15,877 nt of DNA from Flavobacterium sp. (GCA_023253295.1 JALRGZ010000173.1:1-15877); one strand, 5' to 3'. Positions 7,521 to 15,376 are shown, counted from the first letter of the stretch. The notes: generated by a model not told the origin, from the letters alone. Numbers and translations: made by a program.

Positions 7521-8455
7521 TGAATATTAATGAGAATACAGCAAGTATTTTAAAAGAAATAGAACAAAAATACGACTCCATCAATCAAAAAACAGATACA
7601 CAACTTGAAGGTCTGTTATGGTCTAAGCCCTCAAATTATTGGGATTATATTCAAACGGATGTGTTGTTGAATTTACAAGTTCAAAGAACAACACTTCCTG
7701 ATGAGATGGTTTTTATTCTCTATCATCAAGTAAATGAATTAATATTCAAAATGATTCTATGGGAGATGAATCAAATTTCTTCTGCCGAAAATATTCAAAC
7801 TGATTTTTTTACAGATAGGTTATCCCGAATAAGTCGTTATTTTGATATGTTAACGACTTCCTTTACTATTATGGAAAAAGGGATGGATGTAGATCAGTAT
7901 ATGAAATTTAGAAATACGCTTACTCCAGCAAGTGGTTTTCAAAGTGCTCAATATCGTTTAATTGAATTTTGTTCGACCGATTTAGTTAATCTAATTGATA
8001 GTCGTTTTAGAGCCTCTTTTGATAATACAATTTCTAATGAAGAAGCCTTTGAGATTTTATACTGGCAAGCCGCTGGCAAAGATTATCAAACAGGGAAAAA
8101 ATCGTATACTTTAGAAGTCTTTGAAAAGAAATATAAGAAGGATTTCTTAAATTTCATGGAAGAGTATAAAACGGTTAATATTTGGCAGAAATACAAACAA
8201 TTGCCTTTGGAAGATCAGGAATTGCCTTTGTTGAAAGAAGCGATGCGCCATTTTGATTATACTGTGAATATTACTTGGGTAATGCAGCATTTAAATGTAG
8301 CTATTAAGTATATTGATCAGAGCGGTATGGGTGATGGTGAAGCTACCGGTGGAAGTGATTGGCGTAAATATATGCATCCAAAGTATCAAAAAAGAATATT
8401 CTTTCCGGAATTATGGAGTGAAGCTGAATTAGCAAATTGGGGTCAAGAGCAATAA
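7520..8455 (+). CDS. Tryptophan 2,3-dioxygenase family protein
   Basis: A heme enzyme that opens the indole ring of L-tryptophan with O2 to give N-formylkynurenine, the first step of the kynurenine route (kynA in other bacteria). The 311-aa protein has the family landmarks: LYHQVNELIFKMILWE with the distal His69, FRNTLTPASGFQSAQYR with the substrate-binding Arg131, the proximal heme ligand His257 in WVMQHLNV, and the TGGS loop (276-279), equivalent to the GTGGT segment that contacts the substrate amino and carboxylate groups. Flavobacterial members are divergent from the Xanthomonas enzyme, so the substrate is inferred from the conserved pocket. Neither kynureninase nor kynurenine formamidase is present in the window. 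It sits between two envelope genes; the M23 gene starts 33 nt downstream. Confidence 0.9.
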   Translation: MNINENTASILKEIEQKYDSINQKTDTQLEGLLWSKPSNYWDYIQTDVLLNLQVQRTTLPDEMVFILYHQVNELIFKMILWEMNQISSAENIQTDFFTDRLSRISRYFDMLTTSFTIMEKGMDVDQYMKFRNTLTPASGFQSAQYRLIEFCSTDLVNLIDSRFRASFDNTISNEEAFEILYWQAAGKDYQTGKKSYTLEVFEKKYKKDFLNFMEEYKTVNIWQKYKQLPLEDQELPLLKEAMRHFDYTVNITWVMQHLNVAIKYIDQSGMGDGEATGGSDWRKYMHPKYQKRIFFPELWSEAELANWGQEQ

Positions 8456-8488
8456 AGTATTAAGTAAAATTGAATAAAAAGATAAAGT

Positions 8489-9721
8489 TTGAAATACGTT
8501 TTAACATTTATAATTGCATTAACTCTAGTCGTATCTTGTAAAAATTCGGATAAAGAAACTGAAATTAAGAAAGTTGCTAAAAAAGAAATTCCAAAAAAAG
8601 ACAACTCTGATTTTGGATTCAATTTTTCCGACTTTAATGTGGTTCAGGATACCGTTAGAAAAGGAGATACTTTTGGAACAATTATAAGTAAACAAAACAT
8701 AGGAGAACGTAAGATTTATGAAATCGTAAACAGTATAAAGGATACTTTTGATGTGCGTGTTATTAGACCTAATAAGGCGTATACAATGTTGCGCTCTAAG
8801 GATAAAACCAATAAACTTCAGGTTTTTGTCTATCAGCCCAATGATTTAACTTATTATATTTTTGATTTACGAGATTCTGCTGTGGTAGCTCATAAAAAAG
8901 TAAGACCAGTTACAATTAAAAGAAGATTAATTACGGGGGTTTTAAAAGGATCTTTATCTGAAACTTTGTCTAATTCGGGTGTTGAAGCTAATTTGGCAAA
9001 TCAAATCACAAAAATTTATTCTTGGTCAATTGATTTTTTTAAATTAAAAAAAGGAGACCGTTTTGGTATTGCTTTTAATGAACGTTATATTAATGACTCT
9101 ATTTATAATGGAGTGAGTAATATAGAAGCCGCTTTTTTTGAATATAAAGGGAAGATAATGTATGCCTTTCCGTTTGTACAAAACGAAGCTTCCGGTAAAG
9201 TAGATTATTATGATGAAGAGGGAAAAACAATGAAAAACTTTTTCTTGAAATCACCCATTAAGTTTAGCCGAATTACTTCAAGATTTTCAATGAATAGATA
9301 TCATCCTGTACAGCATCAGTGGAAAGCACATAAAGGAACTGATTATGCTGCTCCTACAGGAACACCTATTATGACAACTGCAGCGGGTGTGGTAGAAAAG
9401 ACAGGTTATACGGCTGGAAATGGAAATTTTGTAAAAGTAAAACATAATGGAACTTATTCTACTCAGTATCTTCATATGTCTAAGATTTTAGTGCGACGTG
9501 GTCAGCATGTAAATCAAGGGGATGTCATTGGTAGGGTAGGAAGTACGGGATTGGCTTCCGGTCCACATGTGTGTTATCGTTTTTGGAAAAACGGAGTACA
9601 GGTTGATGCTTTAAAATTAAAATTGCCAACAGGAACTCCTATGGAAGGAAGGAACAAAGCTCGTTTTATGAAAACAATAGAGCCTTTAAAACGAGAGTTA
9701 GATAGTATAGGGAATTTGTAA
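8489..9721 (+). CDS. M23 family metallopeptidase lipoprotein (LytM-type)
   Basis: A predicted cell-envelope peptidoglycan endopeptidase of 410 aa. The only available start is TTG (8489-8491), giving KYVLTFIIALTLVVSC, a lipoprotein signal with lipobox Cys17. No in-frame ATG precedes it before the stop at 8465, and the next Met lies well beyond the lipobox. The region around 50-250 resembles the N-terminal OapA/LysM-like part of such proteins (DTVRKGDTFGTII). The catalytic M23 domain (about 275-375) keeps all zinc and catalytic residues: His281 and Asp285 in HKGTD, His329 in YLHMS and His360 in GPHVCYRF. It should therefore be active rather than an EnvC/NlpD-type activator. It is the last gene of the DUF3108-TDO unit, followed by a terminator at 9748-9788. 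Confidence 0.92.
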   Translation: MKYVLTFIIALTLVVSCKNSDKETEIKKVAKKEIPKKDNSDFGFNFSDFNVVQDTVRKGDTFGTIISKQNIGERKIYEIVNSIKDTFDVRVIRPNKAYTMLRSKDKTNKLQVFVYQPNDLTYYIFDLRDSAVVAHKKVRPVTIKRRLITGVLKGSLSETLSNSGVEANLANQITKIYSWSIDFFKLKKGDRFGIAFNERYINDSIYNGVSNIEAAFFEYKGKIMYAFPFVQNEASGKVDYYDEEGKTMKNFFLKSPIKFSRITSRFSMNRYHPVQHQWKAHKGTDYAAPTGTPIMTTAAGVVEKTGYTAGNGNFVKVKHNGTYSTQYLHMSKILVRRGQHVNQGDVIGRVGSTGLASGPHVCYRFWKNGVQVDALKLKLPTGTPMEGRNKARFMKTIEPLKRELDSIGNL

Positions 9722-9747
9722 TTGAATTAGTTATATTTAAAATAATC

Positions 9748-9788
9748 AAGGAGAATAATTGAATAGTCAATTGATTCTCCTTTTTTTA
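9748..9788 (+). terminator. Rho-independent terminator after the M23 gene
   Basis: GGAGAAT (9750-9756) pairs with ATTCTCC (9774-9780). The stem extends inward through ATTGA/TCAAT around a short ATAG loop, and is followed by eight Ts. Confidence 0.85.
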
Positions 9789-9894
9789 TAAAAATAATTT
9801 CCAGTTGTGTTATATAGTTGTAAAGTGCTCGACAATTACAACTAATTTCAGTATTTTTACGACCATCTAAAAAAACTAAAAAACAAAAAAACAA

Positions 9895-11538
9895 ATGGCT
9901 TTAAGTATTCTAAATCCAACAGAAACTGCTTCATGGAAGAAGCTTGAAAAACATTTTGGAGAATTACAAAATGTTTCCATGCAACAAATGTTTAAAGAAG
10001 ACGCTTCAAGAGCAGAGAAATTCAGTATTCTTTGGAATGATTTTTTAATTGATTATTCTAAGAATATAGTGAATCAGGAAACAATGGCATTGTTGCTTGA
10101 ATTAACTAATGAAATGGGACTTAAAAATGGGATTCAGGAATATTTTGATGGAGGTATCATCAATCAAACTGAAAATAGAGCAGTACTTCATACAGCGTTA
10201 AGAGCTAAGGAATCGGCAGTAATTAATGTAAACGGAGTAAATGTTGTTCCTGAAGTTTATGAAGTAAAAAACAAGATTAAAACTTTTACAAACGAAATTA
10301 CTTCGGGTGTAAAAACAGGATATACAGGTAAAGCTTTTACAGATGTGGTAAATATTGGTATAGGTGGTTCAGATTTAGGGCCAGCTATGGTGGTAGAGGC
10401 TTTGAAATTTTATAAAAATGATTTAGATGTTCATTTTGTTTCCAATGTTGATGGAGATCATGTTCAGGAAGTAATTAAAAAGTTAAATCCTGAAACAACT
10501 CTTTTTGTAATTGTATCTAAAACTTTTACTACTCAGGAAACTTTATCAAATTCAGAAACGATTAAAAAATGGTTCTTACAATCAGCTAATCAAGAAGATA
10601 TCGCTAAGCATTTTGTGGCTGTTTCTACTAATTTACAAAAAGTAACCGAATTTGGTATTAATCCGGATAATGTGTTCCCAATGTGGGACTGGGTTGGTGG
10701 ACGTTTTTCGCTTTGGAGTGCTGTAGGTTTGTCAATTAGTTTAGCAGTTGGGTTCGACAATTTTGATGCATTGTTAGATGGTGCAAACGAGATGGACGAG
10801 CATTTTAAAACCGCTGATTTTGATAAAAATATTCCGGTAGTTTTGGCTTTACTAAGTGTTTGGTATAATAATTTCTTTGGAGCCGAAAGTGAAGCTTTAA
10901 TTCCATATACCCAATATTTGCAAAAATTAGCTCCTTATTTACAGCAAGGAACTATGGAAAGTAATGGAAAAAGTGTGGGTCGTGATGGAAAGGCTGTGGA
11001 TTATCAAACAGGAACTATTATTTGGGGTGAACCTGGAACCAATGCGCAACATGCCTTTTTTCAATTAATTCACCAAGGAACAAAGTTAATCCCAACAGAT
11101 TTTATCGGATATGTTCAGCCATTATATGGTGATAACAATCATCATGATAAATTGATGTCTAACTTTTTTGCTCAAACAGAAGCTTTGTTGAATGGAAAAG
11201 ATGAGTCGAAAGTTCAGGCTGAATTTGATAAGCAAGGTTTGTCGGCAGAAGCAGTACAGTTTTTATTGCCATTTAAAGTGTTCACAGGAAATAAACCAAC
11301 CAATACTTTCTTGATTCAAAAGTTAACTCCAAAATCTTTAGGTTCATTGATTTCACTTTACGAACATAAGATTTTTGTACAAGGATTTATCTGGAATATT
11401 TTTAGTTATGATCAATGGGGAGTAGAGTTAGGAAAACAATTGGCTAATTCTATTCTGGATGAAATCAATTCTAATGAAGTGAAAAATCACGATAGTTCGA
11501 CTGCTTCTTTGTTGAGTCATTTTTTAAGAAATAAATAA
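9895..11538 (+). CDS. pgi: Glucose-6-phosphate isomerase
   Basis: Interconverts glucose 6-phosphate and fructose 6-phosphate in glycolysis and gluconeogenesis; cytosolic. The 547-aa protein is the full-length (E. coli/eukaryote-like) form. Motifs in order: the sugar-phosphate-binding IGIGGSDLGPAM (about 154-165) and SKTFTTQET (208-216), the PGI signature VGGRFSLWSAVGL (267-279), catalytic Glu355 in MESNGKSV, His386 in GTNAQHAFFQLIHQG, and Lys514 in WGVELGKQLA. The ATG is preceded by an A-rich leader with no Shine-Dalgarno sequence. A weak -7-like TATTTTTA lies at about 9852-9859, but I see no -33 element at normal spacing. It is monocistronic by its flanking terminators (9748-9788 and 11608-11648). 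Confidence 0.98.
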   Translation: MALSILNPTETASWKKLEKHFGELQNVSMQQMFKEDASRAEKFSILWNDFLIDYSKNIVNQETMALLLELTNEMGLKNGIQEYFDGGIINQTENRAVLHTALRAKESAVINVNGVNVVPEVYEVKNKIKTFTNEITSGVKTGYTGKAFTDVVNIGIGGSDLGPAMVVEALKFYKNDLDVHFVSNVDGDHVQEVIKKLNPETTLFVIVSKTFTTQETLSNSETIKKWFLQSANQEDIAKHFVAVSTNLQKVTEFGINPDNVFPMWDWVGGRFSLWSAVGLSISLAVGFDNFDALLDGANEMDEHFKTADFDKNIPVVLALLSVWYNNFFGAESEALIPYTQYLQKLAPYLQQGTMESNGKSVGRDGKAVDYQTGTIIWGEPGTNAQHAFFQLIHQGTKLIPTDFIGYVQPLYGDNNHHDKLMSNFFAQTEALLNGKDESKVQAEFDKQGLSAEAVQFLLPFKVFTGNKPTNTFLIQKLTPKSLGSLISLYEHKIFVQGFIWNIFSYDQWGVELGKQLANSILDEINSNEVKNHDSSTASLLSHFLRNK

Positions 11539-11607
11539 CATTTTTGTTGTTTTGCTTAAAAGCTTGATTTTCAATGTTTATTTAAAAGCTAAATAAAATT
11601 TGATAGT

Positions 11608-11648
11608 AAAAACCTCATTTGCTTTTAGTTAAATGAGGTTTTTTTTAT
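11608..11648 (+). terminator. Rho-independent terminator after pgi
   Basis: AAAAACCTCATTT (11608-11620), a 10-nt loop, then the exact complement AAATGAGGTTTTT (11631-11643) continuing into a T-run. Confidence 0.9.
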
Positions 11649-11659
11649 ACCTTTTTGTT

Positions 11660-11667
11660 TATATTTG
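11660..11667 (+). promoter_or_regulatory. -7 box upstream of the 4-TM protein gene
   Basis: TATATTTG matches TAnnTTTG exactly. It lies 22 nt before the ATG at 11690, in a poly-A leader. No TTG is found at about 19 nt upstream, so only half of the promoter is supported. Confidence 0.45.
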
Positions 11668-11689
11668 TTAAAAAAAAAATATTAAAAAC

Positions 11690-12112
11690 ATGAACGTATT
11701 TATTCAAAAATTTCATTCGGGTTGGGCTTATATAGCACTTTTATTGTTAGTGATTGCAGTGGTTAATGCATTGATAGGTTTGACTTCTAAAAAAGAGTTT
11801 ACGGCTAAAGATAGAAAGATTGCAATTTTTGGATTAATAGGCACACATACGCAATTGTTGATTGGTTTGATTTTATATTTTGTGTCTCCACTAGGACTTG
11901 ATTCATTGGGGCAGATGTCTGATAAAATGTTACGTTTGACTTCATTAGAGCATCCGCTAATTAATTTAATTGCGATTACTTTAATTACAATTGGATGGTC
12001 AAAACATAAAAAATTAACTACTAGCGAATCAAAATTTAAAACTTTTTCTATTTTTTACGGATTAGGATTAGTGCTTATACTAAGTAGAATTCCTTGGTCG
12101 TTATGGTTTTAA
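11690..12112 (+). CDS. Small four-helix membrane protein, cytochrome-b-like family of Bacteroidetes
   Basis: A 140-aa inner-membrane protein with four hydrophobic segments near 12-31, 44-66, 90-104 and 118-132. Histidines occur at the membrane borders: His9 in FHSGWAY, His53 in GTHTQLLIGLILYFVSPLG and His88 in EHPLI. I recognise this pattern from Flavobacteriaceae proteins often labelled 'cytochrome B'. The histidines could ligate heme or a metal, but neither binding nor function is shown by the sequence. It is a single gene between two terminators, with a TATATTTG box 22 nt upstream of its start. Confidence 0.75.
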   Translation: MNVFIQKFHSGWAYIALLLLVIAVVNALIGLTSKKEFTAKDRKIAIFGLIGTHTQLLIGLILYFVSPLGLDSLGQMSDKMLRLTSLEHPLINLIAITLITIGWSKHKKLTTSESKFKTFSIFYGLGLVLILSRIPWSLWF

Positions 12113-12123
12113 TTAAAACTTAA

Positions 12124-12151
12124 AAAAAAAGTCCTGGAAAGGACTTTTTTT
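12124..12151 (+). terminator. Rho-independent terminator
   Basis: AAAAAAAGTCC (12124-12134), loop TGGAAA, then the exact complement GGACTTTTTTT (12141-12151), 11 nt after the stop codon of the 4-TM gene. Confidence 0.9.
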
Positions 12152-12200
12152 ATCGAGGTATAGTTTTTGTTTTAAATAGATTCGAACTAAAAAGGTTAAT

Positions 12201-12704
12201 ATGAAAAAATCAATAACACTACTTTTTTTATTTCTTACAGTTGTTTTTGTAAATGCGCAAACTAATAAATCATCTGTACAAAAATCTTCAATTCAAAAAA
12301 ATACCGAATTAAAAGATACTGTTGCTAAAAAAGCTTCTTTAACAGTCAAAAAACCAATTTTTATAGATACAATTCCTAATATGGAAGTAGTACGAAAATT
12401 GAAATTGTATAAAAAAAGTGTTCATGCTTCTTATTATGCTGATAAATTCAATGGAAAACGTACATCTAGTGGTGTAAAATTTAGCAATAGTGGTTATACA
12501 GCTGCACATAAAAAATTTCCTTTTGGAACTAAATTGAAAATTACTAATGAAGTCAATGGAAAGTCGGTAATTGTAGAGGTTATTGATAGAGGACCATTTG
12601 TAAAATCAAGAGAAATCGATTTGACAAAAAGGGCTTTCATGGAAATAGCTTCCAATAAAGGTTCAGGTTCAATGATAGTAACTATTGAAGAAATTGTAGA
12701 CTAA
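12201..12704 (+). CDS. RlpA-like double-psi beta-barrel exported protein
   Basis: A secreted 167-aa protein with signal peptide MKKSITLLFLFLTVVFVNA, cleaved before Gln20. A Ser/Lys-rich linker (about 21-65) follows. A double-psi beta-barrel domain at about 68-165 has the RlpA hallmarks: ASYYADKFNGKRTSSG, YTAAHKKFPFGT with His103, and VIDRGPF with Asp129. In Pseudomonas RlpA this fold is a lytic transglycosylase cleaving denuded peptidoglycan, and the His and Asp seen here sit at the equivalent conserved positions. This protein lacks the C-terminal SPOR domain that targets classical RlpA to the septum, so septal localisation should not be assumed. Its stop lies one base from the stop of the convergent CYTH gene, with no hairpin between them. 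Confidence 0.9.
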   Translation: MKKSITLLFLFLTVVFVNAQTNKSSVQKSSIQKNTELKDTVAKKASLTVKKPIFIDTIPNMEVVRKLKLYKKSVHASYYADKFNGKRTSSGVKFSNSGYTAAHKKFPFGTKLKITNEVNGKSVIVEVIDRGPFVKSREIDLTKRAFMEIASNKGSGSMIVTIEEIVD

Positions 12705-12705
12705 A

Positions 12706-13173
12706 TTACCAGTTTTTAAAAGGATTTTTGCTTAAATAAGAATTGTAATAACGTTTATCGTTCGTTACTTCTTCCCCAAGCCATTGAGGTCTTTCAAAGT
12801 TTTCTGTTTCTGATTGTAGTTCAATTTCAGCCATTTTTAAGCCGTCATTTTCTCCGTAAAATTCGTCTATTTCATAGGTGTGCGAGCCTATTTTTACTTC
12901 AAAACGAGTTTTGTCAATGATTCCTTTTTCGCAAAGCAATAATAAATTTTGGGCTTCATCAGTTGAAATTTCTTTTTCCCATTCAAAACGGGACATTCCC
13001 GAAGCGTTTGAAATTCCTTTTACGGTTATATATGCTTTGTTTTCTTTAATTCTGACACGAACACTTCGTTCGGGATTTGAACTCAAATAGCCTTGAATAA
13101 TGCGTTTTTTTGAAAAAGCTTCGTTTTTATACGCATCTGAAGTAACTAAAAATTTTCTTTCTATTTCGACCAT
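12706..13173 (-). CDS. CYTH domain (triphosphate tunnel) protein
   Basis: A 155-aa single-domain member of the CYTH/TTM superfamily, enzymes or binders acting on triphosphates within an eight-stranded tunnel, usually with Mg2+ or Mn2+. The defining N-terminal ExExK motif is intact (Glu3, Glu5, Lys7 in VEIERKF). Arg36, Arg39, Arg41 and Lys43 (RSVRVRIK) and Lys52 supply the basic face. Glu116 and Glu118 in AEIEL match the metal-binding carboxylates. The length fits the short bacterial TTMs, some of which are tripolyphosphatases rather than adenylate cyclases; which activity applies here cannot be read from the sequence. No CHAD domain is attached. It converges tail to tail with the RlpA-like gene. 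Confidence 0.92.
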   Translation of the reverse strand: MVEIERKFLVTSDAYKNEAFSKKRIIQGYLSSNPERSVRVRIKENKAYITVKGISNASGMSRFEWEKEISTDEAQNLLLLCEKGIIDKTRFEVKIGSHTYEIDEFYGENDGLKMAEIELQSETENFERPQWLGEEVTNDKRYYNSYLSKNPFKNW

Positions 13174-13189
13174 GAGTGTTTTAAATTTT

Positions 13190-13285
13190 CATTAGAAGCT
13201 TTTTCCAGCTGTTTGCTATATCTTTTTCTTTTTTAAAGAAAAAAAGAAAAAGGATGCTGCGACCATCTGGGCTAGTAAACGACTT
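13190..13285. repeat. Probable dispersed intergenic palindromic element
   Basis: A perfect 13-bp inverted repeat (CTTTTTCTTTTTT at 13222-13234, complement at 13240-13252, 5-nt AAAGA loop) is flanked by GAAGCTTTTTCCAGCTGTTT on the left and GGATGCTGCGACCATC, then TGGGCTAG, on the right. I recall similar words (CAGCTGT..GCTATATC, AAAAAGGAT..., CCATC.GGGCTAG) in many intergenic spaces of Flavobacterium genomes. This is memory, not a search, and the window contains only one copy. On the minus strand it lies just upstream of the CYTH gene; on the plus strand, of dinB. Confidence 0.4.
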
Positions 13286-13337
13286 CAAAAGTACCAAATA
13301 TTTAGTTGTAATTGATTTCATTTTGACAAATTGACTT

Positions 13338-13345
13338 TAAATTTG
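13338..13345 (+). promoter_or_regulatory. -7 promoter box of dinB, predicted leaderless
   Basis: TAAATTTG fits TAnnTTTG and lies exactly 4 nt before the dinB ATG, the same word and spacing as at uvrC. The nearest TTG candidates upstream (13312-13314, 23 nt; 13323-13325, 12 nt) are not at ideal distance, so the -33 element is unclear. Confidence 0.5.
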
Positions 13346-13349
13346 TAGT

Positions 13350-14435
13350 ATGTCTGAGATCAATCCAAATAGAAAAATCATACACATCGATATGGATGCT
13401 TTCTTTGCTTCGGTGGAGCAAATGGATAATCCGGAATTAAGAGGAAAACCTATAGCTGTAGGAGGGGCAGAAAATCGAGGGGTTGTTGCTGCAGCGAGTT
13501 ATGAGGCTAGAAAATTTGGAGTCCGAAGTGCTATTAGTGGAAGTTTGGCTAAGAAAAATTGTCCAGATCTTATTTTTGTACGACCAAGATTTGATCGCTA
13601 TAAAGAAATATCCAATCAGATTCATAAAATTTTCCGTGAGTATACTGATTTGGTGGAACCACTTTCATTAGATGAAGCTTATTTGGATGTTACTCATAAT
13701 AAAAAAGGAAATCCAAGCGCGAGTTTATTGGCACAAGAAATTAGAAATCGGATATTTAACGAAGTTGGTTTAACGGCTTCAGCGGGAATTTCAATCAATA
13801 AATTTGTGGCTAAAATTGCGAGTGATTATAATAAACCTAACGGACAAAAAACGGTTACTCCTGAAGAAGTAATTCCTTTTTTAGAGGTTTTGCCAATTAG
13901 GAAGTTTTATGGAGTAGGTAAAGTAACTACCGAGAAAATGTATCAACTAGGAATTTTCACAGGTTTGGAATTAAAAAGTAAATCCTTGGAGTTTCTCGAA
14001 AAGCATTTTGGTAAATCCGGACATTATTATTATAATGTAGTTCGCGGAATTCATAATAGCGAAGTAAAACCAAGCCGAATTGCTAAATCGGTTGCGGCAG
14101 AACATACTTTTGAGGTGAATCTTTCCTCCGAAGTTTTTATGTTGGAACAATTAGAACTAATTGCTAATAGTTTAGAACGAAGGCTTAAAAAACATCAAGT
14201 TTCTGGGAAAACAGTTACTTTAAAAATTAAATACAGTGATTTTACTCAACAAACCAGGAGTAAAACATTGCCTTATTTCATTGCTGATAAAGGATTGATT
14301 CTAGAAACTGTAAAAGAATTATTATATCAGGAAAGAATGAAAGATTCGGTTCGTTTATTGGGGATTTCGATGAGTAATTTAAATACCGAAGAAAAAAAAA
14401 CGGTAGTTGCAGTGCAGTTAAAATTCAACTTTTGA
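13350..14435 (+). CDS. dinB: DNA polymerase IV (Y-family translesion polymerase)
   Basis: An error-prone polymerase that extends past template lesions and mismatched ends. The 361-aa protein is full length. The palm carries catalytic Asp14 (HIDMDAFFASVE), Asp108 and Glu109 (SLDEAYLD). Phe19 is at the steric-gate position that excludes ribonucleotides. YEARKFGVRSA (51-61) is the fingers motif, SAGISINKFVAKIASDYNKPNGQ (144-166) lies in the palm, and the little-finger domain covers about 245-350. The C-terminal tail QLKFNF (356-361) resembles the QLxLxL-type sliding-clamp binding peptide of Pol IV. The ATG is fixed by the promoter box 4 nt upstream. It converges with the BaxI_1 gene and shares its terminator. 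No LexA-like operator is apparent. Confidence 0.97.
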   Translation: MSEINPNRKIIHIDMDAFFASVEQMDNPELRGKPIAVGGAENRGVVAAASYEARKFGVRSAISGSLAKKNCPDLIFVRPRFDRYKEISNQIHKIFREYTDLVEPLSLDEAYLDVTHNKKGNPSASLLAQEIRNRIFNEVGLTASAGISINKFVAKIASDYNKPNGQKTVTPEEVIPFLEVLPIRKFYGVGKVTTEKMYQLGIFTGLELKSKSLEFLEKHFGKSGHYYYNVVRGIHNSEVKPSRIAKSVAAEHTFEVNLSSEVFMLEQLELIANSLERRLKKHQVSGKTVTLKIKYSDFTQQTRSKTLPYFIADKGLILETVKELLYQERMKDSVRLLGISMSNLNTEEKKTVVAVQLKFNF

Positions 14436-14446
14436 GTAAATAAAAA

Positions 14447-14471
14447 CCCCTTCTGTAATAGAAGGGGCTTA
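14447..14471. terminator. Bidirectional terminator between dinB and the BaxI_1 gene
   Basis: CCCCTTCT (14447-14454), loop GTAAT, then AGAAGGGG (14460-14467). It is flanked by AAAA on the left and CTTATTTT on the right, so it can serve both converging genes. Confidence 0.85.
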
Positions 14472-14489
14472 TTTTAAAGTATCTTAAAA

Positions 14490-15257
14490 TTAGTCTCTAC
14501 TTGAAAGTTTAGATAATAATCTTAAAAATTCAACGTATAACCAAACTAGCGTAATCATCAATCCCATTGCTCCAAACCATTCCATGTATTTAGGCATCCT
14601 TTGTTGAACTCCTTGTTCTATACGGTCAAAGTCCAAGAATAAGTTCAAGGCTGCAATTACAATTACAAAAACACTGATTCCTATGCTCCATAATGAATTA
14701 CCGTAATGTACAGGTTGGTAGCTAGTAAATAATGAAAACAACCAAGAGATTAAGTAGTAAGTAGCAATAGCTAAAGTTGCTGCTAATACTATTGATTTGA
14801 ATTGTTCAGTTACTTTTACAATTTGGTATTTGTATAATCCTAAACATACAGCAAAGGTTACAAAAGTAGCACCAACGGCCTGAATTACAATTCCTGGATA
14901 TTGTACCTCAAAAATAGCTGAAATTCCTCCAATAAATAAACCTTCGAATAAAGCGTATCCAGGGGCTAAATAACCGGAATATTGAGGCTTGAAAGATGAA
15001 ATTACAACTAAAATTAATCCCATAATAGCGCCGCCAATTGCAGGAATAATAGGGTTCATTCCATTAAATGTTAACCACCAAATTACCATAGCGGAAGCTG
15101 TTAGTAATAAGAATAGTAAAATAGTTTTATTGATTGTTCCTGAAATGGTCATTTCTTGGTCATAGCCAATAACAGTTGCTTCGTGAGCCTGTTCTGCTCT
15201 AGAAGTTGGAGAGAAGCTTTTATTGTTTAAAAATGGGTTTTTGGATTTGAAATTCAT
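14490..15257 (-). CDS. Bax inhibitor-1/YccA family membrane protein (BaxI_1)
   Basis: A 255-aa integral inner-membrane protein with about seven hydrophobic helices (roughly 43-62, 69-87, 93-116, 120-141, 154-175, 189-208 and 222-247), after a soluble N-terminus of about 40 residues (MNFKSKNPFLNNKSF). The Asp-containing segment LFLDFDRIEQGVQQ before the last helix is typical of the YccA-like branch (PF12811). Relatives are proposed pH-sensitive cation (Ca2+) channels and, as in E. coli YccA, modulators of the FtsH protease. Neither role can be assigned from sequence here. It is a single minus-strand gene with a TATATTTG box 23 nt upstream. Confidence 0.93.
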   Translation of the reverse strand: MNFKSKNPFLNNKSFSPTSRAEQAHEATVIGYDQEMTISGTINKTILLFLLLTASAMVIWWLTFNGMNPIIPAIGGAIMGLILVVISSFKPQYSGYLAPGYALFEGLFIGGISAIFEVQYPGIVIQAVGATFVTFAVCLGLYKYQIVKVTEQFKSIVLAATLAIATYYLISWLFSLFTSYQPVHYGNSLWSIGISVFVIVIAALNLFLDFDRIEQGVQQRMPKYMEWFGAMGLMITLVWLYVEFLRLLSKLSSRD

Positions 15258-15279
15258 AATAATTACATTTTATATTAGT

Positions 15280-15287
15280 CAAATATA
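15280..15287 (-). promoter_or_regulatory. -7 box of the BaxI_1 gene
   Basis: Read on the minus strand this is TATATTTG, an exact TAnnTTTG match, 22 nt upstream of the ATG. No clear -33 TTG is visible at normal spacing. Confidence 0.5.
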
Positions 15288-15376
15288 AAAGATATTTTCT
15301 TAGCTAGCTGTTTAATTCTTCTTAATTTTCTTAAAAGCAAATTTGTTGAAAGTGTATAGTGAAGTGTGTAAAAATA

